From Acetobacteraceae bacterium (GTDB taxonomy: Bacteria; Pseudomonadota; Alphaproteobacteria; Acetobacterales; Acetobacteraceae), in the NCBI GenBank assembly GCA_947475245.1, contig CANJLW010000013.1, forward strand, positions 1-64,000: a stretch of DNA of 64,000 bases, in the 5' to 3' direction. A model generated the notes under the pieces. That model was not told the origin of the DNA and made no database searches. It saw nothing but the letters and a program-made list of their open reading frames with translations. The first letter of the stretch is position 1, and every line of letters begins with the position of its first letter. This document shows, one piece after another, positions 44,414-53,947 of the stretch. Position numbers and translations under genes: made by a program.

Positions 44414-44680
44414 ATGATCACCGCCGCCCAAATGCGCGCCGCCCGCGCCCTGCTCGGCATCGATCAGCGCCAACTCGCCACGCTGTCCGGCGTCTCTCTG
44501 CCAACCATCCAACGCATGGAAGCCAGCGAATACACCGTGCGCGGCGTCATCGAGACGCTGACCCGCGTTGTGGAGGCACTGGATAAGGCCGGAGTCGAAC
44601 TGATCGGCGACAACGCGCGCAGCACGGGCGACGGGCGCGGCGTGCGCTTCAAGGAGGCCGGCCCGCGCCCCGGCAGTTAA
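44414..44680 (+). CDS. XRE-family helix-turn-helix regulator
   Basis: An 88-residue DNA-binding protein. The HTH spans about residues 5-60: QMRAARALLGIDQRQLATLS (helices 1-2) then GVSLPTIQRMEAS (recognition helix). There is no effector domain. It is 50 bp upstream of the SulP transporter gene on the same strand and probably controls that gene or itself. Confidence 0.85.
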   Translation: MITAAQMRAARALLGIDQRQLATLSGVSLPTIQRMEASEYTVRGVIETLTRVVEALDKAGVELIGDNARSTGDGRGVRFKEAGPRPGS

Positions 44681-44730
44681 CAGCCCCTCATATCCCCATG
44701 CGACGCCGCCCCACGGAAAGGCAATCCGCC

Positions 44731-46440
44731 ATGGCTACACCGACCCGGGAACCAAGCTTCGTCGAACTCTACACGCCGAAACTGATCACTGTCTGGCGAG
44801 AGGGCTACGGGTTATCCGCGCTGCGTGCCGATTCAATCGCAGGCCTGACCGTCGCCATCGTTGCCTTGCCGCTGTCCATGGCGATTGCCATCGCATCGGG
44901 CGTATCGCCCGCCAGTGGGTTGTTCACCGCCATCGTCGGCGGCTTCCTCGTCTCCGCCCTGGGCGGCAGCCGGTTTCAGATCGGTGGGCCGGCGGGGGCC
45001 TTCATCGTTCTGGTTTCGGCGACGGTGGACGCGCATGGCGTCGACGGGCTGATCCTGGCCACGCTGATGTCCGGGGTCATCATCCTCGCGGTCGGCTATC
45101 TGCGGCTGGGGGCCTTCATCAAGTACATCCCCTACCCCGTCACGGTCGGCTTTACCTCCGGCATTGCCGTCATCATCTTCTCCAGTCAAATCAAAGAGCT
45201 GTTCGGCCTGACCTTGCCGGGGAAAGAGCCGGGGCCGATCGTGGCGAAGCTCGACATGCTGGTTCACGCGCTGCCCAGCGTGAACATCGCCGCAATGGCG
45301 ATCGCCGCGTTGGCCATCGCGGTCATCCTGCTGACCCGGCGGTTTCGCCCGCACTGGCCGGGCATGCTGATCGCGGTGGCGCTGGCGGCCGGTATTGCCT
45401 GGCTGCTCAAACTACCGATTGAAACGGTCGGCACGCGGTTCGGCGGTATCCCAAACGCTTTGCCCGCGCCGCATTTACCCCCGCTTTCGCTCGACAAACT
45501 CACCGCCGTCCTCCCCGCCGCCTTGTCCTTCGCGCTGCTCGGCTCCATCGAAAGCCTGCTGTCCGCCGTCGTCGCCGACAGCATGTCCGGGCGAAGACAC
45601 CGGTCCAACTGCGAACTGGTGGCGCAGGGCTTCGCGAACATCGCCTCGGCCTTGTTCGGCGGCTTCTGTGTGACCGGCACGATCGCGCGCACCGCCACCA
45701 ATGTCCGCGCCGGGGCACGCGGGCCGGTGTCGGGCATGCTGCACGCCGTGTTCCTGCTGGGCTTCATGCTGCTCGCGGCCCCGCTGGCGAGCTATATCCC
45801 GCTCGCCGCCCTGGCCGGGGTGCTGGCCGTCGTGTCGTGGAACATGGCGGAAAAGCACGAGTTCATGGTGCTGCTGCGCGCCTCCCGCGGAGACGCCGCT
45901 GTGCTGCTGTCGACGTTTCTGCTGGTCGTCTTCCGCGACCTGACGGAAGGCATCGTGGTCGGCTTCGGGATCGGCGTGCTGCTGTTCCTGCATCGCATGG
46001 CGCAGTCGGTCGAAATTGCCAACGCCCGATCCGTCACCGAAACCGAGGATGTGGCCGACGACGTTCGCCCCGGTGGGCGGACGGCCTACGATCCCGCCAT
46101 GGCGACGGACCCCGATATTGTCGTTTATCGTATTTCCGGGGCGTTCTTCTTTGGCGCCGCGGCCAGTGTCGGCGCGGCCTTGGACAATATCGGCGAAAAG
46201 CCGCGTGCCTATGTGATCGATTTCTCCGCCGTGCCGTTTCTGGACTCAACCGCCGCCGCCACGCTGGCCGGCTTTGCCCGCAAGGTCGAACGGCGCGGCG
46301 CCACGATCTGGCTGGTGGGCGCGTTGCCGGCGATCCGCCAGGTGCTGCTTGCCCACGACGTCGCCCCGCCGGCGGTGACCTTCAGCGACAGCCTGGAGGC
46401 CGCCATCGCGGCGGCCCAGCTACGGTTGGATGCAGGTTGA
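44731..46440 (+). CDS. SulP-family anion permease with STAS domain
   Basis: A 569-residue SulP (SLC26-like) transporter for sulfate, bicarbonate or a related anion. About 12-14 helices include the motif LTVAIVALPLSMAIAIASGVSPASGLF and the later FVLLASIES-like ALLGSIESLLSAVVADSM. A cytosolic STAS domain follows (about 455-560: VVYRISGAFFFGAA ... YVIDFSAVPFLDSTAAATL). ATG 44731 is preferred because of a ggaaagg site; ATG 44698 would add 11 residues. Upstream XRE gene. Confidence 0.92.
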   Translation: MATPTREPSFVELYTPKLITVWREGYGLSALRADSIAGLTVAIVALPLSMAIAIASGVSPASGLFTAIVGGFLVSALGGSRFQIGGPAGAFIVLVSATVDAHGVDGLILATLMSGVIILAVGYLRLGAFIKYIPYPVTVGFTSGIAVIIFSSQIKELFGLTLPGKEPGPIVAKLDMLVHALPSVNIAAMAIAALAIAVILLTRRFRPHWPGMLIAVALAAGIAWLLKLPIETVGTRFGGIPNALPAPHLPPLSLDKLTAVLPAALSFALLGSIESLLSAVVADSMSGRRHRSNCELVAQGFANIASALFGGFCVTGTIARTATNVRAGARGPVSGMLHAVFLLGFMLLAAPLASYIPLAALAGVLAVVSWNMAEKHEFMVLLRASRGDAAVLLSTFLLVVFRDLTEGIVVGFGIGVLLFLHRMAQSVEIANARSVTETEDVADDVRPGGRTAYDPAMATDPDIVVYRISGAFFFGAAASVGAALDNIGEKPRAYVIDFSAVPFLDSTAAATLAGFARKVERRGATIWLVGALPAIRQVLLAHDVAPPAVTFSDSLEAAIAAAQLRLDAG

Positions 46441-47238
46441 TTACGCCGTTTTGCGCAGAACGCAGGTGATGTGATTGACGAACAACTCCCGCAGGATCGG
46501 GATACCGCTGACCGGCAGGTTCCGAACCGTTCTGTACTCAACGTGTTCGACTTCCAGGCCGCTGCGCGCGATCAATCCATCGAACATGGCGACGGTCATT
46601 TTCGGCGGACCGTATTCCATGTTCATGTGACCGTCGGCTCGGTACAGCATCCGCACGCGATGCACCGTCCGCTCCGAAAACAGGATATTCACCCAGGGGC
46701 AGGACGTGAAAAAATGCATGTGCGCGCCATAGGGCGCGAACCACGGCGGGCCGAACGTAATCAGGATGCGTCCGCCAATCCTGACGGCGTCGCCAAGCTC
46801 CCGCAGGTTGCTTGCCGGCTCGGGAAAATGCTCGAACGCGTTCAGCGAAATCGCGACATCGAACGCTTCGGAAATGGACTGGGAAAAGGCGACGTTCGGA
46901 ACCGAACCCGCCATCCGACGAGCATTGTCCAGGCGTGATTCCTGGAGATCGACACCGACGACGTGGGACGCACCCGCCTTGGCCATCGCGATTGCCTGGA
47001 AGCCGTCGCCGCACCCATAGTCCAGCACGCGTTGCCCGGCGATCAGCGCGTCAAAGTCGGGGTACTCCCGGCGCAGGGTCGACAAAGCGTTGGCATCGTC
47101 CCACTGACCGCTGACACCTTCTTCGTAAGCGCCCCGAAACACCGTCGCGGGATCTTTCGACAGCCACAGCAGAAGTCGTTCCGACAGATTAAAAGTCCCA
47201 ACGAGTGCGCGCGCTTTATCCGGGTCCCAGCTGTCCAT
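46441..47238 (-). CDS. Class I SAM-dependent methyltransferase
   Basis: A 265-residue methyltransferase. SAM motif I is RVLDYGCGDGFQAIAM, followed by VVGVDLQESRLDNARR and the acidic loop ISLNAFEHFPEP. An N-terminal extension of about 65 residues precedes the fold. The C-terminal part is rich in aromatic residues (FGPPWFAPYGAHMHFF). The closest general resemblance is to Methyltransf_11/25 proteins; substrate unknown. ATG 47238 is preferred to an upstream in-frame start. It abuts the convergent SulP stop. Confidence 0.82.
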   Translation of the reverse strand: MDSWDPDKARALVGTFNLSERLLLWLSKDPATVFRGAYEEGVSGQWDDANALSTLRREYPDFDALIAGQRVLDYGCGDGFQAIAMAKAGASHVVGVDLQESRLDNARRMAGSVPNVAFSQSISEAFDVAISLNAFEHFPEPASNLRELGDAVRIGGRILITFGPPWFAPYGAHMHFFTSCPWVNILFSERTVHRVRMLYRADGHMNMEYGPPKMTVAMFDGLIARSGLEVEHVEYRTVRNLPVSGIPILRELFVNHITCVLRKTA

Positions 47239-47356
47239 TCCATCCCCACGAACGACCGCGCGTTCGACGCGCCGCACGGTAGGGCCGTCCTGGGGAAGTC
47301 GCAATCATTATAACGGAACCGGAACGCACCGCTCGGCGCGTTCCGGACACGACAAA

Positions 47357-49495
47357 TCAGCCCAGCGGCACAATCAGCGCATCGACCGCCGTGATGCGAT
47401 TGCCGGCGCAGATCAGCGGATTGACGTCGAGTTCCGCCACGCTGTCACGATGATCCGCGGCAAAGCGCGACACGCGGCTGATCACATCGGCGAGCTTGTC
47501 GATGTTCACCGCTTCCATCCCACGGAACCCTTCCAGCAGCTTGACGCCCTTCAGGCCGCGCAGCATCCCGACCGCCTCCGACGGTGTGACCGGCGCGGGC
47601 GACAGGGCGGTGTCCTTCAACACCTCCACCAAAATCCCGCCCAGGCCAACCACGATCAGCGGCCCGAACAGCGGATCGTTCCGCACACCGACCACGATCT
47701 CCACGCCCTGCGGCACCATCGGCTGCACCAGAACGCCGTTGATGCGCGGCGGCGGAGACACCTTGGCGGCGTTCGCCATGACGGCCTCGTACCCCGCGCG
47801 CACTTCCTCGACGGTGCGCAGATTCAGGCGAATGACCCCGGCCTCTGTCTTGTGCGGCAGATCGGGGGATTCGACCTTCAACACCACGGGCAGACCCAGC
47901 TTGGTTGCCGCAGCGGCGGCGGCATCGGCGGAGTCCACCAGGGTTTCCCCAACCACCGGCACGCCGTACAGCGCCAGGACGTCCTTCGCCTCGCGCTCCG
48001 TCAGGGTCTGTTTGCCCGACGCCGCGATCAGCCGCGCGGCTTCGGCCCGCACCGCCGGGTCGGACGGCGGCAGAACCTGCGGCCCCGCCGAACGCTTGTC
48101 GGCCCGCCAGTTCCAGGCGGCCAGTGCCGCGAAACACGCGTTCATGGACCGGAACAGCGCGACGCGTTCCGACTGGTTGGCATCGACAACGCCCGGGCCT
48201 TCCTGCCACTCGGTCTGCCACACCACGCACGACATTTTGCCGTGCTTCACCGCCAGATCGCTGTAAACCAGCGGCCGCTTCGCCGACGGGACGGAGCCAT
48301 AGGTCATGGGGGAGACCAGGACCCCGTACTGCGGATCGCTCAGCAACGCGCCGGCGCAGATGCCCAGCGATTCAGGATCGGACAGCACCTGCGCGGTCAC
48401 GTCGCAGGGATTGCGCGACGATCCGAACTCCGGAATGCGCGACTCCAGGATTTCGCGCACGGAATCGGTCGGCTGCGGCATCGGCACGCCATGCTGTTCG
48501 GCGCGATCCGCCGCCATGATCGCCGCACCGCCGGATGCCGCGACAATCGCCACGCCCGCGGCCTTCGGCGCGGTCGGCGCCTTGGCGAAGAACGCCGCCG
48601 TCTCCAACAGCGCCTCAAAATCATCCACCACCACCGCACCCGCTCGGCGGAACACCGCGCGGTAGGAGTCGTGGGACCCGGCGAGCGAACCGGTATGCGA
48701 CATCGCCGCCTGCGCGCCCTGCTCCCCGGTCGCCATCTTGAAGATCACCAGCGGCTTGTTCGCGCGCCACGCATTCTCCGCCGCCAGCAGCAGGCGTTCC
48801 GGGGTCGACATACCCTCGAACACGCAGGCGATCGACGCGCAGGTGGGATCGTCCACCAGGTAGTTCACGTAATCCGCCATATCGACATCGCAGGAATTGC
48901 CCGACGTCATGACGTGGCTGACGGAATGACCGCGCACCACGCCCTGCGCCAGCGCCATGCCCAACGCGCCCGACTGGGAGATGATGCCGATCGCGCGTTC
49001 CGACGGTTTCGGAATCGGCGTGATGTCCATGAAGGTGATGCGGCTGTCGAGCGTCGCGTTCACCACGCCGATGCAGTTCGGCCCGACGATACGCAGACCG
49101 GTTTCGCGTGCGATCGCGGCCAGTCGTTGCTGCTGCGCGATGCGATCTTCCTTGCCGGTTTCCGAGTAACCCGACGCAAAGATGATGGCCCCGCCGACTC
49201 CGGCCTTGGCGCAATCCAGCACGATTTCCTCAACCGCCTCACGCGCCGCGGTAATCACCGCGCAGTCCACGACCTCCGGCAGATCGCGCACATTGGCGTA
49301 GCAGGTCTGCCCATTGATGGTCGGATAGCGCCCGTTCACGGGATACGATCGACCCGCATAGTGCTGCATGTTGAACATCACCCGCTCTCCGAAAGAGCCG
49401 GCGCGGGTGGAAGCACCGATGACGGCGATGCTTTGCGGATGCAGCAGCCGCGTAAGTTCCTGCCGGCTGTAGACGCCGGTGCGCTTGATTTCCAT
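47357..49495 (-). CDS. Acetate-CoA ligase (ADP-forming) family acyl-CoA synthetase
   Basis: A 712-residue second member of the NDP-forming acyl-CoA synthetase family: CoA-binding domain LLHPQSIAVIGASTRAG, phosphohistidine motif AAMSHTGSLAGSHDSY, and ATP-grasp domain LPVVLKVESPDLPHKTEAG...VVGLGGILVEVLKD. It is the last gene behind dctP-dctQ-dctM, 80 bp after dctM, so it probably activates the acid imported by that TRAP system. ATG 49495 was chosen; a long upstream in-frame extension is an antisense artefact of dctM. Paralogue at 251-2362. Confidence 0.92.
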   Translation of the reverse strand: MEIKRTGVYSRQELTRLLHPQSIAVIGASTRAGSFGERVMFNMQHYAGRSYPVNGRYPTINGQTCYANVRDLPEVVDCAVITAAREAVEEIVLDCAKAGVGGAIIFASGYSETGKEDRIAQQQRLAAIARETGLRIVGPNCIGVVNATLDSRITFMDITPIPKPSERAIGIISQSGALGMALAQGVVRGHSVSHVMTSGNSCDVDMADYVNYLVDDPTCASIACVFEGMSTPERLLLAAENAWRANKPLVIFKMATGEQGAQAAMSHTGSLAGSHDSYRAVFRRAGAVVVDDFEALLETAAFFAKAPTAPKAAGVAIVAASGGAAIMAADRAEQHGVPMPQPTDSVREILESRIPEFGSSRNPCDVTAQVLSDPESLGICAGALLSDPQYGVLVSPMTYGSVPSAKRPLVYSDLAVKHGKMSCVVWQTEWQEGPGVVDANQSERVALFRSMNACFAALAAWNWRADKRSAGPQVLPPSDPAVRAEAARLIAASGKQTLTEREAKDVLALYGVPVVGETLVDSADAAAAAATKLGLPVVLKVESPDLPHKTEAGVIRLNLRTVEEVRAGYEAVMANAAKVSPPPRINGVLVQPMVPQGVEIVVGVRNDPLFGPLIVVGLGGILVEVLKDTALSPAPVTPSEAVGMLRGLKGVKLLEGFRGMEAVNIDKLADVISRVSRFAADHRDSVAELDVNPLICAGNRITAVDALIVPLG

Positions 49496-49575
49496 TGGAT
49501 CGATCCGTTCGACGTTCCCTGTCGCCACCATACAAGCCGCCCAGTGGGCGGCAAGATCGGCGCGACAGGAAAGGC

Positions 49576-50859
49576 CTATTTGATCAGACCGGCACCACGC
49601 GGCAGCATCAGCGACAGCTCGGGAATACAGATAATCAGCATCAAACCGACCAGCAGCGCGATCATGTACGGCCAGTAGGTTTTCGCGTGCTGCCAGACAG
49701 AGACTTCCGCGAATCGCAGCGCCATCAGCAGCCCAACGCCCAGCGGCGGCGTGAACAGGCCGATGCCGACGGCGGCGGTCTGCACGATGTCGAAATGCAC
49801 GGGATGAATGCCGATCTTCATCGCGATCGGGAAGACGACGGGGATCAGGACCACGGCCGCCGGCAGGCCTTCCAGGATCATGCCGAAGACCAGGGTCAGC
49901 ATCGCGACGGCGGTCAGGAACAGCCATTGATGCCCGGTCAGCGGCCCCAGCGCCCAGCCCAGGAACTCCGGCATGCCCGACAGCCCCATCAGGTACTGGA
50001 AGATGCTGGCGACGGCGAGCAGATAGACCACGACGCCGGTCATCACACCGGCCTCGTACGCCAGTCCGAAGACCTGCATCCAGGTCACGCTGCGATAGTA
50101 GAACTTCGCCGCCAGCAGGGCATACAACGCCACGATGGCACCGGCTTCCGTCGCCGTGAACGCGCCCATGTAGAAGCCGCCCAGGATCACCACCGGAATG
50201 ACCATCGGCACGGCGGCGTTCTTCGCGGCCGTCGCCAGGCGCGCGAAACTGGTCGCCGTATCTTTCGGCCAGTGCATGACATGGGCCTGGATGAACACCA
50301 GCACGCACAGGCAGCCACCGACCACGGCGGCCGGAATGAACCCGGCCAGAAACAGTGCCACGGCGGATTGGTTGGTCACCGCCGCGATCACGATCATGAA
50401 GATCGCCGGCGGAACCAGCATCCCCATCGCGGTGCCGGCCGCGATCAACGATGCCGCGTCCTCTGCCCGGTAACCCGCGCGCTTCAACGGCGGCACCAGG
50501 GCGGACCCAAGGGCGGAGACCTCCGCCATTTTCGACCCGCAAATGTCGGAGAAGAAATACGACACCACGATCACCGACATGCCGAGACCGCCGCGCAGCC
50601 AGCCGACCATGGCGCGGGCGAGTTCCACCAGCGATGTGGACATACCGGCGCGTTCCATCAGCGCGCCCGCAAAGACGAAGGACGGGATGGCGAGCAACAC
50701 CCAGGATTGCGATGCCGCGATCATGGTGGAGCCAAGCTGTTGCAGCGGAAAGCCGCCCAACAGCAATCCGACGACTCCGGCGACGCCCAGCGCGAAAACG
50801 ATCGGCATCGACAGAAGCAGAAGCAGCACGAAGACCGCGAGGGTAGCGAGCAGGATCAC
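49576..50859 (-). CDS. dctM: TRAP transporter large permease subunit
   Basis: A 427-residue, roughly 12-helix DctM-type ion transporter subunit. Diagnostic segments are LLAIPSFVFAGALMERAGM, YFFSDICGSKMAEVSALGSALVPPLKRAGY (residues about 100-130) and LFTPPLGVGLLMA. It works with DctQ and the periplasmic DctP for Na+-coupled uptake of a carboxylate. GTG start, 4 bp after dctQ. Confidence 0.94.
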   Translation of the reverse strand: MILLATLAVFVLLLLLSMPIVFALGVAGVVGLLLGGFPLQQLGSTMIAASQSWVLLAIPSFVFAGALMERAGMSTSLVELARAMVGWLRGGLGMSVIVVSYFFSDICGSKMAEVSALGSALVPPLKRAGYRAEDAASLIAAGTAMGMLVPPAIFMIVIAAVTNQSAVALFLAGFIPAAVVGGCLCVLVFIQAHVMHWPKDTATSFARLATAAKNAAVPMVIPVVILGGFYMGAFTATEAGAIVALYALLAAKFYYRSVTWMQVFGLAYEAGVMTGVVVYLLAVASIFQYLMGLSGMPEFLGWALGPLTGHQWLFLTAVAMLTLVFGMILEGLPAAVVLIPVVFPIAMKIGIHPVHFDIVQTAAVGIGLFTPPLGVGLLMALRFAEVSVWQHAKTYWPYMIALLVGLMLIICIPELSLMLPRGAGLIK

Positions 50860-50863
50860 GGTG

Positions 50864-51382
50864 CTATTCCCTTACGTCGTGGGCATCGTGCTGGGTCACC
50901 GGACCCAGCATCGCTTCCACCGCATAGATCGCCATCAGGACGCCGCCGATCACCGCCGGGATGTACAGCCACGCCAGGCTGAACTCCAACGCCGGAGAAC
51001 TCAGCCCGGCGTTGAGCCGAGCGAGTTTGACGCCGAGGACCGCGACGAGGAGGGCGAAGCCGATGATCAAGGCGTGGTTGAAGACATGGATCACGCGTTG
51101 CGCCTTCGGCGACAGCCGGTGCATGAACACGCTCAACGCGAAGTGACTATGCTCCCGCACCGCGATGGCCGCCCCGATCAGCGTGATCCAGGCCAATGCC
51201 GCTTCGCCGACTTCCTCGACCCAGAAGAAATTGACGGGATCGATATCCATCCAGTCGGTAATGGGCAGCAGGACGTAGCGAGCGAGCACGCCGAAGAGCA
51301 TCGTCGCGATCGCGAAGAGCACGAGACCGCCGACGAGGATTTTCGGGACCGCGTTGGCGGCCCCGATCGCGGGATGGGACAT
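50864..51382 (-). CDS. dctQ: TRAP transporter small permease subunit
   Basis: A 172-residue, four-helix DctQ-type subunit (ILVGGLVLFAIATMLFGVLARYV; FFWVEEVGEAALAWITLIGAAIAVREHSHF; and two further helices). The WVEE...REHSHF segment is characteristic. It is sandwiched between dctP (7 bp away) and dctM (4 bp away). Confidence 0.93.
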   Translation of the reverse strand: MSHPAIGAANAVPKILVGGLVLFAIATMLFGVLARYVLLPITDWMDIDPVNFFWVEEVGEAALAWITLIGAAIAVREHSHFALSVFMHRLSPKAQRVIHVFNHALIIGFALLVAVLGVKLARLNAGLSSPALEFSLAWLYIPAVIGGVLMAIYAVEAMLGPVTQHDAHDVRE

Positions 51383-51389
51383 GGTTGGA

Positions 51390-52421
51390 TCAGACCTTGG
51401 ACGCGACAATCAGATCCCACAGCTCGCTGTAGTTCTTCTGGTAGTTCGGCCAGACTTTCTCCCGCGCCAGCTTTTCGAACGGTTCGCGGTTCGGGACGTT
51501 GACCGTCATGCCGCGCGATTCCAGCAGTTCCTTGGCGGATTTTTCCGAATCGATACTTTCCGTCGCGCCGCGCACCTGGGCCTGCGCCTCGCGCCCGGTA
51601 TCAAGGATCAGCTTCTGCTGTTCCGGCGTCAGGCTGTTGAAGATGCCCAAATTCATCGCGACGCAGGTGGAGCCATAGTTATGCGCGGTCATCGAGTAGT
51701 ATTTCGACACCTCGTAGGCCTTCAGCGGCACCATGTTCACCACCGGCAGATCGGCGCCGTCGATCACGCCTTGCTGCGCCGCCGTGATGACTTCCGCCCA
51801 GCCGAGGGGAACCGCAACAGCGCCGATCCCGTTGACGGTATCGGTGAACACCTTTGACGGCTGGGTGCGCATCTTCAGGCCGCGCAGGTCGCGCGGTTCG
51901 TTGATCGGGCGTTTGGAATTCCAGAAATGACGGAAGCCGTAGTCGAAATAATAGGCGACCTTGACGCCGTATTTCTCCTGAAAAATCTTGTCGAGCTTGT
52001 CGCCGACCGAGCCGTTCAGCAGCCCATAGGCCTGTTGATAGGAACTGATCAGGTACGGAACAAGAAACACACCCATTTCCGGAAAGATCGTCGCCGCCGC
52101 GCCCGCCGGCGTGCCCATGAAGATGTTGCCGGACTTCACGGCGTTCAGGATATCGATTTCCTTGGTCATCAGCGTCGCGCCGTGGAATTCGACCTGCAAC
52201 GCCCCGTTGGTGCGCGCTGTCACCGTCTTGGCGAACCAGTCCAACGCCACCGCGCCCGATTCCGGGACCGGCGCGATATGCGCGATCACCAGTTTTTTCG
52301 GCTGCGCCTGCGCGAAGGCCGGCGCCTTGCCGGTCGCGAGAATACCGGCCAAACCGGCGGCTGCCTTGACGAGCGTGCGGCGGGTTGTCGGCACGATGAT
52401 GCGTGGAATGCCGGTTTGCAT
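51390..52421 (-). CDS. dctP: TRAP transporter periplasmic solute-binding protein
   Basis: A 343-residue DctP-family binding protein with a Tat-like leader (TTRRTLVKAAAGLAGILA). The mature region has KKLVIAHIAPVPESG, GLKMRTQPSKVFTDTVNGIGAVAVPLGWAEV (the conserved Arg in KMRTQ normally binds the ligand carboxylate) and GVIDGADLPVVNMV. First gene of dctPQM-acyl-CoA synthetase. Divergent from a cyclase-family gene across 92 bp. Confidence 0.94.
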   Translation of the reverse strand: MQTGIPRIIVPTTRRTLVKAAAGLAGILATGKAPAFAQAQPKKLVIAHIAPVPESGAVALDWFAKTVTARTNGALQVEFHGATLMTKEIDILNAVKSGNIFMGTPAGAAATIFPEMGVFLVPYLISSYQQAYGLLNGSVGDKLDKIFQEKYGVKVAYYFDYGFRHFWNSKRPINEPRDLRGLKMRTQPSKVFTDTVNGIGAVAVPLGWAEVITAAQQGVIDGADLPVVNMVPLKAYEVSKYYSMTAHNYGSTCVAMNLGIFNSLTPEQQKLILDTGREAQAQVRGATESIDSEKSAKELLESRGMTVNVPNREPFEKLAREKVWPNYQKNYSELWDLIVASKV

Positions 52422-52513
52422 GGCAGGTTTCCTCCCGAAAGCGATGCGGTTTCTTGCCGAGGCTTGTAGAGCAATGGCACGCTGTGGCCAACCACGGTTA
52501 AGGGAGCACATTC

Positions 52514-53428
52514 ATGTCCGGTATCATTCAGCATAATTCTCAGGCGGGGCACTCGCTGTGGGGACCGACGGACCAGTTGGGGTCGGGTAACCTTCTGACG
52601 GCGGAAAAGCGGCTCGCCGCGCTGGCGCAGGTCAAGCACGGCCGCGTCTACGACGTCAGCCACGAAATCCACATGGGCGCGCCCTATATGGCACCGAACC
52701 AGACGCCCTATCTGATGTCGATCTGGTCGTCCTGGAAGGACAGCGTCAAGCGCCGCCGCAAGATGGGTATGCGCAACGACGCCGGCTCAAACCTCGAGCG
52801 TATCGAAATGACCACCCACGTCGGCACGCATATCGACGCGCTCGGCCATTTCTCCTCCGGCGACATGCTGTTCAACGGCTTCTGCGCCCCGGACGTCGTC
52901 ACCGACTGGGGTCTCGACAAGCTCGGCATTGAAAACGCACCCCCCATCGTCACCCGCGGACTGGTCTTCGACGTCGCCGGTCTGGATGGCGGAGAGCACC
53001 TGAACCCCGGCCGCGTGATCACGCCGGACGACCTGGCCCGCGCCGCGCATGCCGGCGGCTTCAAGGTGGAGCCGGGCGACGTCGCGCTGATCCGCACGGG
53101 TTGGGGCCGCTATTTCGCCGTCGACAACACGAAATACCTGTCGGGCGAACCGGGCATCGATGTGCCCGGCGCGAAATGGCTGATCGATCAGGGCATCGCC
53201 GCGATCGGCGTGGACAACATGGCGGTGGAAGTTCTGCCGAACCCCGATCACGGGCTGGGCCTGCCGGTACACCAATACGCGCTGTCGCAATGCGGCGTTT
53301 ATTTGATCGAAAATCTGGCGCTGGAAGAACTGGCGCGCGACCGTATTTCGACCGTGTGCTTCATTCTTTTGGCGACGAAGTTTAAGGGCGCCACCGGCTC
53401 TCCGGTGCGCCCCATCGCCATGGTGTGA
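52514..53428 (+). CDS. Cyclase-family metalloenzyme (kynurenine formamidase-like)
   Basis: A 304-residue member of the cyclase/KynB family, hydrolases with a metal site in HxGTHxDxxxH, seen here as HVGTHIDALGH. DVSHEIHMGAPYM and ALIRTGWGRYF are further family stretches. It is longer than KynB and closer to proteins often found beside carboxylate transporters. It probably opens a ring or hydrolyses an amide/lactone. A gggagc site precedes ATG 52514. Divergence from dctPQM suggests shared control. Confidence 0.88.
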   Translation: MSGIIQHNSQAGHSLWGPTDQLGSGNLLTAEKRLAALAQVKHGRVYDVSHEIHMGAPYMAPNQTPYLMSIWSSWKDSVKRRRKMGMRNDAGSNLERIEMTTHVGTHIDALGHFSSGDMLFNGFCAPDVVTDWGLDKLGIENAPPIVTRGLVFDVAGLDGGEHLNPGRVITPDDLARAAHAGGFKVEPGDVALIRTGWGRYFAVDNTKYLSGEPGIDVPGAKWLIDQGIAAIGVDNMAVEVLPNPDHGLGLPVHQYALSQCGVYLIENLALEELARDRISTVCFILLATKFKGATGSPVRPIAMV

Positions 53429-53431
53429 CGC

Positions 53432-53794
53432 TCAGGATTTGCCGCCAAGGCCGGCGGCGTAAACCTCCGGCTTGAACCCGACGATCAGCGCCTCGCCCGT
53501 ATCCAGGACGGGGCGCTTGATCATCGAGGGCGACGCCAGCATCAACGCGATCGCCTTCGCTTCGGTCAGATCGGCGCGATCCGCTTCCGGCAGCTTGCGA
53601 AACGTCGTGCCCGCGCGGTTCAGCAGCAACTCCCAGCCAACCCGACGCGACCAATCCTCCAGCACCGCACGGTCAATGCCCGTGACCTTGTAGTCGTGAA
53701 AGTCGTGGGCAACGCCATGGGTACTCAGCCAGTCCCGCGCCTTTTTCATGGTGTCGCAGGCCTTGATGCCGTGGATGACGATCGGTTTGGTCAT
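53432..53794 (-). CDS. ArsC/Spx-family (YffB-type) thioredoxin-fold protein
   Basis: A 120-residue ArsC-family protein with one N-terminal active-site cysteine (Cys13 in HGIKACDTMKKARDWL) and the family segments NRAGTTFRKLP and MIKRPVLDTGEALIVGF. It lacks the extra cysteines of true arsenate reductases. YffB-like proteins are thought to be glutathione-dependent reductases of uncertain role. ATG 53794. Confidence 0.88.
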   Translation of the reverse strand: MTKPIVIHGIKACDTMKKARDWLSTHGVAHDFHDYKVTGIDRAVLEDWSRRVGWELLLNRAGTTFRKLPEADRADLTEAKAIALMLASPSMIKRPVLDTGEALIVGFKPEVYAAGLGGKS

Positions 53795-53947
53795 GGCAAA
53801 TCTCCGTGCCGAAAGGGATTCTGAATAACGTCTTACCGTGTCGCCGAGATTGTGCGGGACGCCAAATTCCACTACCCAACCCCGCGACAAAACGGCGGCA
53901 AGCTCATCGCGCGTTCCGCCCGCCGACGGAAGGGATTGCATTTCATC

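Noticed and set aside
49496-50542. N-terminal extension of the second acyl-CoA synthetase to 1061 residues
   Set aside because: The extra 349 residues overlap dctM on the same strand in another frame and show no domain; the family start fits ATG 49495.
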